Assembly (NCBI RefSeq): GCF_036567765.1
Contig: NZ_DATCTU010000033.1
Location: 62,001-126,000, forward strand
Length of the DNA stretch: 64,000 nucleotides
DNA from: Pseudobacteroides sp.
GTDB taxonomy: Bacteria; Bacillota; Clostridia; Acetivibrionales; DSM-2933
Reading direction: 5' to 3'
Within the stretch, counting starts at the first letter, position 1; the number at the start of each line of letters is the position of its first letter. Below are positions 52,201 through 60,856 of this stretch, one piece after another. The notes beneath the pieces are model-generated. The model was not told the origin of the DNA. It saw nothing but the letters and a program-made list of their open reading frames with translations, and ran no database searches. Made by a program: the position numbers and the translations under genes.

Positions 52201-53061
52201 ATGAAGAAATGGGAGATATTTGAGCAAAATGCAGCTGGGTATATTAGAGAGGTTTGTAAGGATAATAATTTAGGGGTAACCGTGACCCAAGGCGGAGGCG
52301 CCAATAGTAATGAGGCTGATATAATAATAAGTAAAGACGGTAACGTTGTTTTTACTGTAGAGTCAAAGCTGTCTCCTTCTCAAGGCGGCCAGTTTGTTAT
52401 AGTAAATTCAGGCAGTTCTTATACATTCTCTCCGGGTAATAAGCTTGATTGCAGTTACCAGAGTGCACAGGATATTATAGGTTATCTAAATACAAACTAC
52501 GGAAAGTTTAATAATGTGGTACAGTCTGCTATAAACATAGAGTGTCTCAGCAGCACCCTGATAAGTTGGGTTATAAATCATTACAAGGCAAAAGAAAGTA
52601 AATTTGTTATAACATCTACAAAACCTGATGGTAATATGATACTTATACCTATCGATAGTCTGGGAATATATTTTGAAGTAACTGCTTGTCTTAGAAGGAA
52701 AAAAAGCGGGTCAGCCCATCTGCCTAAAATGGAATTCGGAAGGGCAGAAAGAGAACTCAAGGATTATTTAAAAAGAATTGGAAATGGCGTCCGAGAATTC
52801 AAAATGGAAGGCAATAAGGCGGTTTTAACATTAAAGAACCCTGTAGATCTTGCCAAAAGTCAGTGCTACTTGGGTCCTGATCTTTTCTTGTCTAAACAGA
52901 GCTCAACGAGATATTATATTAAGAAGAGAAGTGGTACCAACAATGAGACAGTAGTTTTCTCGCTAAGATATACCGGAGAAGACAGAGAGCAAGGTAAAGA
53001 GCTTCTAGTAGTAGAAATAAGGAACAGACTAAGTGAGATGGATCAGATAGGGAGGATATAA
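52201..53061 (+). CDS. Type II restriction endonuclease, PD-(D/E)XK type
   Basis: 286 residues. The catalytic core reads EADIIISKDG...VVFTVESK: Asp40, then Glu54-x-Lys56, the (D)-(E)xK pattern. The rest matches no enzyme I can name, so the target sequence is unknown. ATG 52201 has aggggg 8 nt upstream and is preferred over GTG 52192. The regulator gene follows after 4 nt, and a cytosine-C5 methylase converges from the other side. That context makes the restriction role convincing. Confidence 0.78.
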   Translation: MKKWEIFEQNAAGYIREVCKDNNLGVTVTQGGGANSNEADIIISKDGNVVFTVESKLSPSQGGQFVIVNSGSSYTFSPGNKLDCSYQSAQDIIGYLNTNYGKFNNVVQSAINIECLSSTLISWVINHYKAKESKFVITSTKPDGNMILIPIDSLGIYFEVTACLRRKKSGSAHLPKMEFGRAERELKDYLKRIGNGVREFKMEGNKAVLTLKNPVDLAKSQCYLGPDLFLSKQSSTRYYIKKRSGTNNETVVFSLRYTGEDREQGKELLVVEIRNRLSEMDQIGRI

Positions 53062-53065
53062 AAAA

Positions 53066-53287
53066 GTGGGAAGTGGTATATGTGGGAAGTTCGGAGTTAA
53101 TGTCAGGAAGTACAGGAATGAAAAGGGCTTTTCCCAGGAGAAACTGGCAGAAATAACAGGGCTTCACAGAACATATATTTCTGATGTTGAAAGAGGCACT
53201 CGGAGCATATCTTTAGATAATATTGAAAAACTGGCAAATGCTTTAGAGATTCAAGTGTACAAGCTTTTTGTATTTGAAAACATCTGA
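53066..53287 (+). CDS. XRE-type controller (C) protein of the restriction system
   Basis: 73 residues: FGVNVRKYRNEKGFSQEKLA, then GLHRTYISDVERGTRSISLD and LANALEIQVYKLF. This is a minimal helix-turn-helix with the size and sequence of restriction-modification C proteins, which time endonuclease expression. GTG start, 10 nt after ggagg. It follows the endonuclease gene by 4 nt. It probably binds the palindrome at 52133-52156. Confidence 0.82.
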   Translation: MGSGICGKFGVNVRKYRNEKGFSQEKLAEITGLHRTYISDVERGTRSISLDNIEKLANALEIQVYKLFVFENI

Positions 53288-53334
53288 TGTTGTTTGCCAG
53301 TTCTAAGAAAAAATAACATTTATGAACTCAGCAT

Positions 53335-54330
53335 CTAGGGAATTATGTCTTCGTGGTTTTTAACAAAGTCCCTCAGCCCATCAAGTTGTACAACGTTTTT
53401 TAATATAGACTTGAGAACCGGAATTGCAACGCTGTTTCCAAACTGCTTATAGGCCTGCCCATCAGAAACGGGAATTATAAAGTCGGCTGGGAAGCCTTGA
53501 ACAAGGCAGCATTCTCGTGGTGCAAGCTTGCGTACCCTGCCGTTTATCAGATACGCCCCTGTTTTTGCAGCTGCACCTCCGCCGTGGGCAGATAAAGTCA
53601 CTGCATGACCATATGGGCTGTAAATTCTTTCGCCTTGCCCGCCCTTGTTGATTGTTCCTATCCGTAAGGGTTTTGCTGCATGGTTTTGCTCCAAATTGTA
53701 ATATAAAACCATATCATTTCTGTCAATCACATATTTGTCGGTTTCATTATCAGGAAGAAGTATGTCACATAAATAAGTATAGCTGCCCGATGGTTCAGGA
53801 AACTGGTAATAATCTACACCTAGATCTTTTCTGAAACACAGCATGTATACCCTTTCTCTAAATTGAGGAACGCTGTAGTGGCCTGCGTTGAGAACCTTGT
53901 AAAAGACATTGTAACCAAGGTCATTGAGTATATCCAGCATATGTTTAAAGGTTTTTCCGCTGTCATGGCGGACAAGGTTTTTCACATTCTCAAGAAATAG
54001 CATCAAGGGCTTGTGATATTCAGTTATCCGGGCTATTTCAAAAAACAGGGTACCCCTTGTATCCTCAAAGCCTCTCTGCTTCCCGCTTATACTGAATGCC
54101 TGGCAAGGAAAGCCTCCGCACAGTATGTCATGGGAGGGTATCTCATGGCTCTTAATAAGGGTGATATCTCCGAAAGGCTTTTCACCATAATTAGCTTCAT
54201 ATGTAATACAGGCTTGTTCATCTATTTCTGAGGAAAACACGCACTTTCCTCCATAATACTCAAGGGCTTGCCTGAACCCTCCAATACCCGCAAACAGATC
54301 TATAAATTTTAAATCGTTAAACTTTTTCAT
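53335..54330 (-). CDS. Cytosine-C5 DNA methyltransferase
   Basis: 331 residues with all landmark motifs: I (DLFAGIGGFRQAL, 11-23), IV (GGFPCQAFS with catalytic Cys76), VI (ENV), VIII (VPQFRERVYML), IX and X (QFGNSVAIPV). The target-recognition region is about 210-250. It protects the host from the convergent endonuclease. ggagaacaata precedes the ATG. Its recognition sequence cannot be read from sequence alone. Confidence 0.92.
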   Translation of the reverse strand: MKKFNDLKFIDLFAGIGGFRQALEYYGGKCVFSSEIDEQACITYEANYGEKPFGDITLIKSHEIPSHDILCGGFPCQAFSISGKQRGFEDTRGTLFFEIARITEYHKPLMLFLENVKNLVRHDSGKTFKHMLDILNDLGYNVFYKVLNAGHYSVPQFRERVYMLCFRKDLGVDYYQFPEPSGSYTYLCDILLPDNETDKYVIDRNDMVLYYNLEQNHAAKPLRIGTINKGGQGERIYSPYGHAVTLSAHGGGAAAKTGAYLINGRVRKLAPRECCLVQGFPADFIIPVSDGQAYKQFGNSVAIPVLKSILKNVVQLDGLRDFVKNHEDIIP

Positions 54331-54521
54331 TATTGTTCTCCACGTATATTATATAAATTGGATTGAAAGTCAACTGTATAATAATATCCATTATACATTA
54401 TAGCCATAGAAGTTACGATATCAATTTCTGCACATCAGGTATTGATTTTATTTTAATATAGTAGTTAAATATAGGTAGCAAAGAAATAATGGGTTGAACT
54501 GTAATTTATAGGAGAAATAGA

Positions 54522-55475
54522 ATGGCAAAAAGGTATATATTTTTACTTATTATTTTAGTACTATCTGTAATAAGTATATCTGCAGGCACTCTGTACTCAG
54601 TAAAAACCAAGAGTGAAGGGCGGCCTTTTGATTTCAAATACACTTTTGCATTTATTCCTCAGCAAAAGCACGATCCTTTTTGGAAAGAGGTAAGGGTGGG
54701 TGTGGAAGAAGTGGCAAAGAAAGAAAACATTTCGCTGCAGGTAATGGAAAGTGATTGGACTGACGAGGAAGCGGAGCTGGATTTTTTTAATATAGCAATC
54801 CTGTCAAAGGTTGATGGAATAATTGCACACTCTTATGATAAGCCCCAATTTATTGATGTCATTAATAAAGCTGAGAACGAAGGTATCCCGGTAATTACAA
54901 TTGATACAGATTGCCCGCTTAGCAATAGGAGTGCTTATGTCGGAATAGATTATAAGTATGCAGGGGAAAGAGCAGCGGAGGCTGTGACTCAAAGTATGAG
55001 TGCAAATGCTCATATCGCAATTCTGTCACCTGACACAGGAGATGGATCAAGAACAGACGGATTTTTGGAAAAGGTCACTTCCAGTCCGGGTATAGGCATA
55101 ACTGCAAGTGTGAAGACGAGTTCAAATATCCTCGAGGCTAGGAGTGCTATAAGAAAATTATTAGTCAAACACCCGGATATCAATTATGTTTTCTGCACCA
55201 ATTACAACGATACTATCGGTGCGGCCAGAGAAATTGTTGATCTCAACAAATCCGAAAGGATCAAAATAATAGGTTCTGACTATGTTTTGAAGGATAGTAT
55301 AAACTACGAGATGGAAACTTACATCAAGACAGGGACAATTTTAGCTAATGTGATACAGGATCCTTATAGCATAGGTAAAAATGCAATGAGTAAAATGATT
55401 AATCATAAAAAAGGGAAATTAGAAAAGCCTGAAGAGGAGGGCTTCGATTTTGTTTATACAGAGTTTTCGGAATAA
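54522..55475 (+). CDS. Sugar-binding protein of a sensing system (periplasmic-binding type I)
   Basis: 317 residues. One N-terminal hydrophobic segment (about 5-25), without a lipobox Cys, suggests a membrane-tethered rather than lipid-anchored protein. The rest is the RbsB/LacI-type binding fold: FAFIPQQKHDPFWKEVRVGV, VDGIIAHSYD, VITIDTDCP, VGIDYKYAGERAAE, and IIGSD. It is directly followed by a histidine kinase and an AraC-type regulator, so it is likely to present a sugar to that kinase. A ggagaaatag site precedes the ATG. Confidence 0.8.
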   Translation: MAKRYIFLLIILVLSVISISAGTLYSVKTKSEGRPFDFKYTFAFIPQQKHDPFWKEVRVGVEEVAKKENISLQVMESDWTDEEAELDFFNIAILSKVDGIIAHSYDKPQFIDVINKAENEGIPVITIDTDCPLSNRSAYVGIDYKYAGERAAEAVTQSMSANAHIAILSPDTGDGSRTDGFLEKVTSSPGIGITASVKTSSNILEARSAIRKLLVKHPDINYVFCTNYNDTIGAAREIVDLNKSERIKIIGSDYVLKDSINYEMETYIKTGTILANVIQDPYSIGKNAMSKMINHKKGKLEKPEEEGFDFVYTEFSE

Positions 55476-55514
55476 CGAGCTTTTATTTTACTTCACATAG
55501 ATAGGGGCAAGAAA

Positions 55515-56954
55515 ATGTTTTTTAGTATTAAAACCAAACTAGTAGTGTTTTTTGTAACATTGATTTTAGCAATGAGCGTTGTAAGTTATTTTGTTTTTCT
55601 CCAGTATTCATCATTTGTTCACAACCTGAAGTCTCTTGATAATATTATGGAGGATATCAATAAAACACAATCCGATCTTGCAAATGACATCGTGCTTACA
55701 AGGTTTGTGCCTAGAAATTTTGATTCACAGGTAAGCTCCAACAAGCTGATAAACGATATAAATGACGCTTTCTATCTAAAGCTTATGGATCCTTCGGAAT
55801 ATGCAACCTATAGAAGTATTCAAGAAATGGTGCTATCCTATACCGAAGAAGCAAAGGAAGCCCTTCGTGCCAAATCAGGAAGGAATCCGGAAAAATCCCT
55901 CATACATTTTAATAAATCTGAGAAAATAGCAGGTTATATGAAGGAACAAATCAATAAGCTGGTTTCTTCCTACAGGATAGGTCTTGTCCAAAAGATGCAG
56001 AACCAGTACATTATAGTAATAACGCTTTTTGCAACAGCATTTGTAAGCATTGTTTTCTCCATTGTATTCTCAGGAAGGATAACAAGACATATAATGAATC
56101 TTACAAAGGTTGCACATATTGTTTCAGGTGGCAAATTTGATATTGAGGAGATTCCCATAACTGGAAAAGATGAAATAAGCATTCTTACGTCAGCATTTAA
56201 CACAATGATTTCCAATATAAAAAAGTTGATTTCTGAGATAAAGGAAAAGGCTGAGGTGGAAAAGAAGCTGAAACAAAAGGAAGTTGAGAATCTTGAAATA
56301 AATAATCTTCTTAAAGAGGCGGAGCTTAGAGCATTACAGGCACAAATCAACCCTCACTTTCTTTTTAATACGCTAGGCTGTGTAGCACATACTGCATTAA
56401 AGGAAGATGCTGATAAAACATATGATCTGATAATGTCGGTGGCTGACTTGTTTCGCTACAATCTCTCAAGATCCCATAAATACGGCACCTTGAGGGATGA
56501 GATAAATAATATTAAGGAGTACATAAATATACAAAAGGCTAGGTTTAATGACAAATTTGAATTTAGTGTCCAGATAGAAGATGACAGCCTGCTGGATATA
56601 ACAATACCATGCCTCAGTATCCAGCCTATTGTTGAAAATTCTTTCCTGCATGGTATAGAAAAGATAGAAAAACCGGGTATTATTAAAATAAGTGTGTTTA
56701 AGAAACAAAAAAATATTGTTGTAGAGATATGGGATACCGGTGTTGGCATGAGTGAGGCAAGGATAAAAGAAATAATGTCGGATGATCCCCTTCCGGATTT
56801 TAATGTCCCTGCAGGACACACCACAAGCCTTGGATTAAAAAACGTAATTAAGCGATTGAGATTGTTTTACCGGAAAAGGGATGTGATAGAAATAAAGAGC
56901 CAAGTGGGAGAAAGTACAAGCGTTATTCTTTATCTTCCTGCAGAAATGGAGTGA
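55515..56954 (+). CDS. YesM-type sensor histidine kinase
   Basis: 479 residues. Two membrane segments (about 8-28 and 155-180) flank an extracellular helical sensor. A HAMP linker (about 180-235) and a coiled coil follow, then the LytS/YesM-class phosphoacceptor ALQAQINPHFLFNTL and ATPase motifs SIQPIVENSFLHG (N box) and IWDTGVGMS (G box). The upstream binding protein probably docks on the extracellular domain. It starts 40 nt after the binding protein gene with aggggcaag, and ends 6 nt before the response regulator. Confidence 0.9.
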   Translation: MFFSIKTKLVVFFVTLILAMSVVSYFVFLQYSSFVHNLKSLDNIMEDINKTQSDLANDIVLTRFVPRNFDSQVSSNKLINDINDAFYLKLMDPSEYATYRSIQEMVLSYTEEAKEALRAKSGRNPEKSLIHFNKSEKIAGYMKEQINKLVSSYRIGLVQKMQNQYIIVITLFATAFVSIVFSIVFSGRITRHIMNLTKVAHIVSGGKFDIEEIPITGKDEISILTSAFNTMISNIKKLISEIKEKAEVEKKLKQKEVENLEINNLLKEAELRALQAQINPHFLFNTLGCVAHTALKEDADKTYDLIMSVADLFRYNLSRSHKYGTLRDEINNIKEYINIQKARFNDKFEFSVQIEDDSLLDITIPCLSIQPIVENSFLHGIEKIEKPGIIKISVFKKQKNIVVEIWDTGVGMSEARIKEIMSDDPLPDFNVPAGHTTSLGLKNVIKRLRLFYRKRDVIEIKSQVGESTSVILYLPAEME

Positions 56955-56960
56955 TGCATT

Positions 56961-58568
56961 ATGTATAAAATGATAATCGCTGATGATGAGTCTTTTGTAA
57001 GAGACGCTTTTAAGATGGTAATAAACAAGCATTTTCCTCAAATTAGGATTGTAGCTGAGGCACAGACAGGGAGAGAGGCTATTGAAAGAGCTTCGGAATA
57101 TAACCCCAATCTTATGATCATGGATGTTAAAATGCCGGGTATTAATGGGTTACAGGCTATATCCGAAATTAAGAAAATCAACCCTGAAACCAGGTTTATA
57201 GTTTTAACTGCATATGATTACTTTAAGTATGCTAAGGAGGCGTTGAGTCTATCTGTTGATGAATATATTTTAAAGCCAGCCAGAAAGGAAAGAATTATTG
57301 AATCGGTGGGTAAGGTGCTTGGTATTATAGAAGAGGTGAAGAGCAAGAAAAACCAGGAGTTGGAGCTCAAAGAAAGGTTAAGCAATGTGCTTCCGGTATT
57401 GGAAAGCGAATTTGCACTTTCAATGGTTTTTGGAGATGTAGAGAGAATTAATCAGATGGACTATCCAAAGCTTTTAGGTAAATCATTCGATGCAGGCTAT
57501 TCAATGGTTTTGGATTTTAATATAACCGAGAGTAAAAGCAGGGATATGATAAAAAGTATGCTAATATCAAAGGTAAGGGACCTTCTTATTATGTTCTTTA
57601 ATGCCAGAGTAGGCTATTGTATTATCAGCCCTGTCTTTTCAAGCAGGATTGCAGTTTTCTTTCCAGAGGATGGAATTAATGATATTGATGAAATCAGAAT
57701 GATTTCTATAGATCTGGCAAAAAGCCTGATTAAAAAGATTCAGGATGAACTGGAAATAATGCCTTCAGTTGGCATAGGAGGTTTGCATAAAGGCATTGGA
57801 GGCCTTATTGAGTCGTATAATGAGGCAAACCTGGCTGTAAGCTCAAAGACACAGTCAGTAAGCCATGTGGATGATATTGAAATCAAAAGGATAGATACCT
57901 CATATTCGCTGAAGCTTGAACGCCAGTTATGTGAAAAAATCCGGCAAAATGACAAGTATGATGCATTAGCAACATTTAAAGAGCTTTATTTTTCGATAAT
58001 CACATGGGAAACCAGGGATATTACAAATAAGATGTGTGAGCTTATGGTGGTTTTGACACGAATACCTCTGGAATTTGAGATGGAAAGTGCTGCAAATAGA
58101 TTTTTCGATGATACTGAAAGAAAAAAGATTTTAATGTTCGAATCAAAACAGGAGATATACGAATGGTGTGCTTCCAAAATACAACGATTGGTGAGCCATT
58201 TGGCGGACTCAAAAATTACCAATACAGAAGATGATATTATCCTAAGTGCTGCCAGATTCATTGAAACCAATTACATGCATGAAATAACATTGGAGGACGT
58301 TGCAAAAGCAGTTAATGTCAGTCCTTATTATTTAAGTAAACTTTTTAAAAGTCAGATGAGTCAGAATTTTATTGATTTTCTTACTGATTTAAGGGTAGAC
58401 GCTGCAAAGAAGAGAATACCCGACTCTAATGTGAGCATAAAGGAAATATGCTACGAGGTAGGATATAATGACCCCAATTATTTTACAAGGGTGTTCAAGA
58501 AGGTAACAGGGCAGACACCTTTAGAATATAGGCAGGCTAATAAGTCAACGGGCAGTGAGGGAAAATAA
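56961..58568 (+). CDS. YesN-type AraC response regulator
   Basis: 535 residues. The receiver domain has the acidic pair ADDES, phosphoacceptor MIMDVKMPG (about Asp54) and Lys in EYILKPARK. The middle about 270 residues are the usual YesN linker. The C-terminal AraC helix-turn-helix pair reads YYLSKLFKSQMSQNFIDFL, then ICYEVGYNDPNYFTRVFKK and GQTPLEYR. It should activate sugar-uptake or glycoside hydrolase genes when the adjacent kinase is stimulated. ATG 56961 follows ggag by 9 nt. Confidence 0.92.
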   Translation: MYKMIIADDESFVRDAFKMVINKHFPQIRIVAEAQTGREAIERASEYNPNLMIMDVKMPGINGLQAISEIKKINPETRFIVLTAYDYFKYAKEALSLSVDEYILKPARKERIIESVGKVLGIIEEVKSKKNQELELKERLSNVLPVLESEFALSMVFGDVERINQMDYPKLLGKSFDAGYSMVLDFNITESKSRDMIKSMLISKVRDLLIMFFNARVGYCIISPVFSSRIAVFFPEDGINDIDEIRMISIDLAKSLIKKIQDELEIMPSVGIGGLHKGIGGLIESYNEANLAVSSKTQSVSHVDDIEIKRIDTSYSLKLERQLCEKIRQNDKYDALATFKELYFSIITWETRDITNKMCELMVVLTRIPLEFEMESAANRFFDDTERKKILMFESKQEIYEWCASKIQRLVSHLADSKITNTEDDIILSAARFIETNYMHEITLEDVAKAVNVSPYYLSKLFKSQMSQNFIDFLTDLRVDAAKKRIPDSNVSIKEICYEVGYNDPNYFTRVFKKVTGQTPLEYRQANKSTGSEGK

Positions 58569-58569
58569 C

Positions 58570-59616
58570 ATGGGAATCACAAGATGCTCTAAAGCGGCTA
58601 TTATTTTTGCTTCTGTTTGTGTGATTGTACTTTTTATTGCAGGCTGTGCTTCAGAACAAAGAAAAGATAAAAAGGACATTAAAGTTGGCTTTTTGATAGA
58701 TGCACTGTGGGAGGAACGTTGGGGAAGAGACATGGAGCTCTTTACAAAAAATGTACAGGATTATGGGGCTCAGGTCTATGCAAAATCTGCAAGCGGCCAA
58801 AAGGATTTGCAGGAAAAGATGGCCAAAGAGCTCATAAAGCAAGAAGTTGATGTGCTTGTTGTAGTGCCCAACAGCAGCATATCTGCCAAATCAATAGTTG
58901 ATCTTGCTCATAAAAACGGAGTAAAGGTTATTGCGTATGACAGAATGATCAGGGACTGTAATCTGGACTATTATGTATCCTTTGACAGCAGAAAGGTTGG
59001 AGAGATTCAAGCTGAGTATCTGGTAAAAAAATTCCCAAAGGGTAACTATATACTTGTGGGAGGCTCAAAGGAGGATCACAATGCCAAACTTCTCTGGGAA
59101 GGGCAGCATAAGGTGCTTGATCCTTACGTAAAACGTGGAGATATTAAAATCGTGTCTGAAACGTGGACTGAAGGTTGGAATCCGGAAATCGCATACAAAA
59201 ATGTAAGTCAGGCATTAAGGGGAAATAAATATGATATTGCAGCAGTATTAGCATCAAATGACGGTTGTGCAGGCACTGCCTTTCAGGCACTATCAGAACG
59301 TAAGCTTGCAGGCAAGGTCGGGCTTACAGGCCAGGACGCAGATATAGCCGCCTGCCAGAGAATAGTCGAGGGAACTCAATCAATGACGGTTTACAAGCCA
59401 ATAGAAAAGCTGGCTTTAAAGGCTGCAGAGATTGCTGTGATGCTTGCGAAAGGCAAGAAGGTACCAACCGAAACCCAATTAAATAATGGTATGGTTGATG
59501 TTCCATCATTTCTTATTGACCCGGCTTGCGTAGACAAAAACAATATAGATGAGATTGTCATTGGAGACGGATGGCAGAAAAAGAGGGAGGTTTACCTAAA
59601 TGTATCGGGATACTAG
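58570..59616 (+). CDS. Xylose/ribose-type substrate-binding lipoprotein
   Basis: 348 residues with a lipoprotein signal ending FIAGCASE (Cys near residue 26). The XylF-type binding fold follows: VGFLIDALWEERWGRDME, VLVVVPNSS, VIAYDRMIRD, YYVSFDSRKVGEIQAEYL, VLASNDGCAGTAFQAL and LTGQDADIAACQRI. It overlaps nothing: ATG 58570 lies 2 nt after the regulator's stop and has gaggg upstream. ABC ATPase and permease genes, normally next, are absent, so it may serve a transporter encoded elsewhere or a second sensing role. Confidence 0.85.
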   Translation: MGITRCSKAAIIFASVCVIVLFIAGCASEQRKDKKDIKVGFLIDALWEERWGRDMELFTKNVQDYGAQVYAKSASGQKDLQEKMAKELIKQEVDVLVVVPNSSISAKSIVDLAHKNGVKVIAYDRMIRDCNLDYYVSFDSRKVGEIQAEYLVKKFPKGNYILVGGSKEDHNAKLLWEGQHKVLDPYVKRGDIKIVSETWTEGWNPEIAYKNVSQALRGNKYDIAAVLASNDGCAGTAFQALSERKLAGKVGLTGQDADIAACQRIVEGTQSMTVYKPIEKLALKAAEIAVMLAKGKKVPTETQLNNGMVDVPSFLIDPACVDKNNIDEIVIGDGWQKKREVYLNVSGY

Positions 59617-59654
59617 GAATTTCAGCACAAAAACACTTTAGACCCGAACAAAGC

Positions 59655-59692
59655 CAGGTGCCTAAATATCCAAGCTGGATAAAAGGCATCTG
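59655..59692 (+). terminator. Terminator-like hairpin after the sugar-sensing operon
   Basis: CAGGTGCCT and AGGCATCTG pair with one wobble, with TATCCA/TGGATA as an inner stem. Only a weak T run follows. Confidence 0.5.
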
Positions 59693-59752
59693 TATTTATA
59701 GGTATAAAGTGCTGTGTTTTTTTATAATGTATAGCTCGGTAAAGGAGTATTT

Positions 59753-60568
59753 TTACTCCTTTGGTAAGTAATTTGCGGGATTCACAGGCTCATCGTTTTT
59801 AAGTACTTCAAAATGAAGATGGGGCTGTTCTGCTGATTCAAATACAGCAGTATTCCCAACACACCCTATAATGTCTCCAATACTGACCTTTTGGTTTGTT
59901 GAAACCATATTACTGCTTGCAAGGTTTGCATATACAGTTTTAAGCCCATTTGAGTGATCCAGCACAATCGTGATACCATACCTTGGATCATCCGTTATTT
60001 CACTCACATAACCATCTGCAACTGCTTTTACAGCAGAGCCTTTTTCACAGGCAATTTCCACATACTCGTGGGTTTGCCACTGCTCAAGTGTTTTTGAGTA
60101 CACAGGCTTATCACTTGAATAATCAACGCATATTTGTCCGAAAACGGGCATTATCATATCGAGACTTTTAGCGATATTTTTACCTGAAGCGGGTTTATCA
60201 GTGTTTTTACCGCTATTAGCCGATGGCTTGGCTGTGGGCTTTGCAGTTACAGCCGGTGTTGGACTTGGAGCCAACTTAGTAGGTGTTGCTGCCTGCAATT
60301 TGTTTTCCTCATTGCTCTTATTCGGTACAAGTTTTTCGGGACTTTTTCCAAGAATGCTGGAAGCAGGGTTGTTAATCTCATCAGAAATTTCTCCTTGAGC
60401 AATGTTTTTTACATTCCCTGTTTGTTCGGTTCCCATGGTAAAGTATACAGTAGCACCCAAAATGCAGACACATAGGGTCAAAACGATGTAAAACAATCTT
60501 TTATCAAGAAAGTTCAATATTTTTTTTCTTGTTAATTTTTTTTCGGGGAATAACTTTTTCATATTCAC
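59753..60568 (-). CDS. LytM/M23-domain protein, SpoIIQ-like
   Basis: 271 residues. A GTG start at 60568 is 8 nt from ggagg; a possible ATG follows at 60562. One membrane anchor (about 27-50) precedes a Thr/Ala/Pro/Lys-rich linker, then the LytM domain (about 150-271). Its zinc site is partly changed: HEYVE in place of HxxxD, YANL in place of YAHL, while PHLHFEV keeps both His. In clostridia a SpoIIQ-type LytM gene usually lies just upstream of spoIIID. Here the restriction and sensing genes separate the two. It probably works in forespore engulfment. Confidence 0.75.
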   Translation of the reverse strand: MNMKKLFPEKKLTRKKILNFLDKRLFYIVLTLCVCILGATVYFTMGTEQTGNVKNIAQGEISDEINNPASSILGKSPEKLVPNKSNEENKLQAATPTKLAPSPTPAVTAKPTAKPSANSGKNTDKPASGKNIAKSLDMIMPVFGQICVDYSSDKPVYSKTLEQWQTHEYVEIACEKGSAVKAVADGYVSEITDDPRYGITIVLDHSNGLKTVYANLASSNMVSTNQKVSIGDIIGCVGNTAVFESAEQPHLHFEVLKNDEPVNPANYLPKE

Positions 60569-60856
60569 AATATCCACCTCCATACTTTATTGTTACCGTC
60601 ATAAGGAACAATATACATCAAAATAAAAATTTACTAATTCTCATATGTAGGATATAATAAAATTACATGGACATAAAATAATATTACATTGAGCTGTAGT
60701 CAATATGCACATTCTATGCACTTAATTTCTCGTTAAATTCTCCAAAAACATTGATATAGGGGTATAAAGCGTTTATCAATCGTATTTATGCAGAGTGCGG
60801 TTATTATTCGCAGAGTATACTTATTACTTATTTTAATTTATGAAAGGGGAAAAATT

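Noticed and set aside
52192-54330. Restriction-modification genes as cargo of the spoIIID element
   Set aside because: They lie on the host side of the right junction, upstream of the spoIIID start, so excision would leave them behind.
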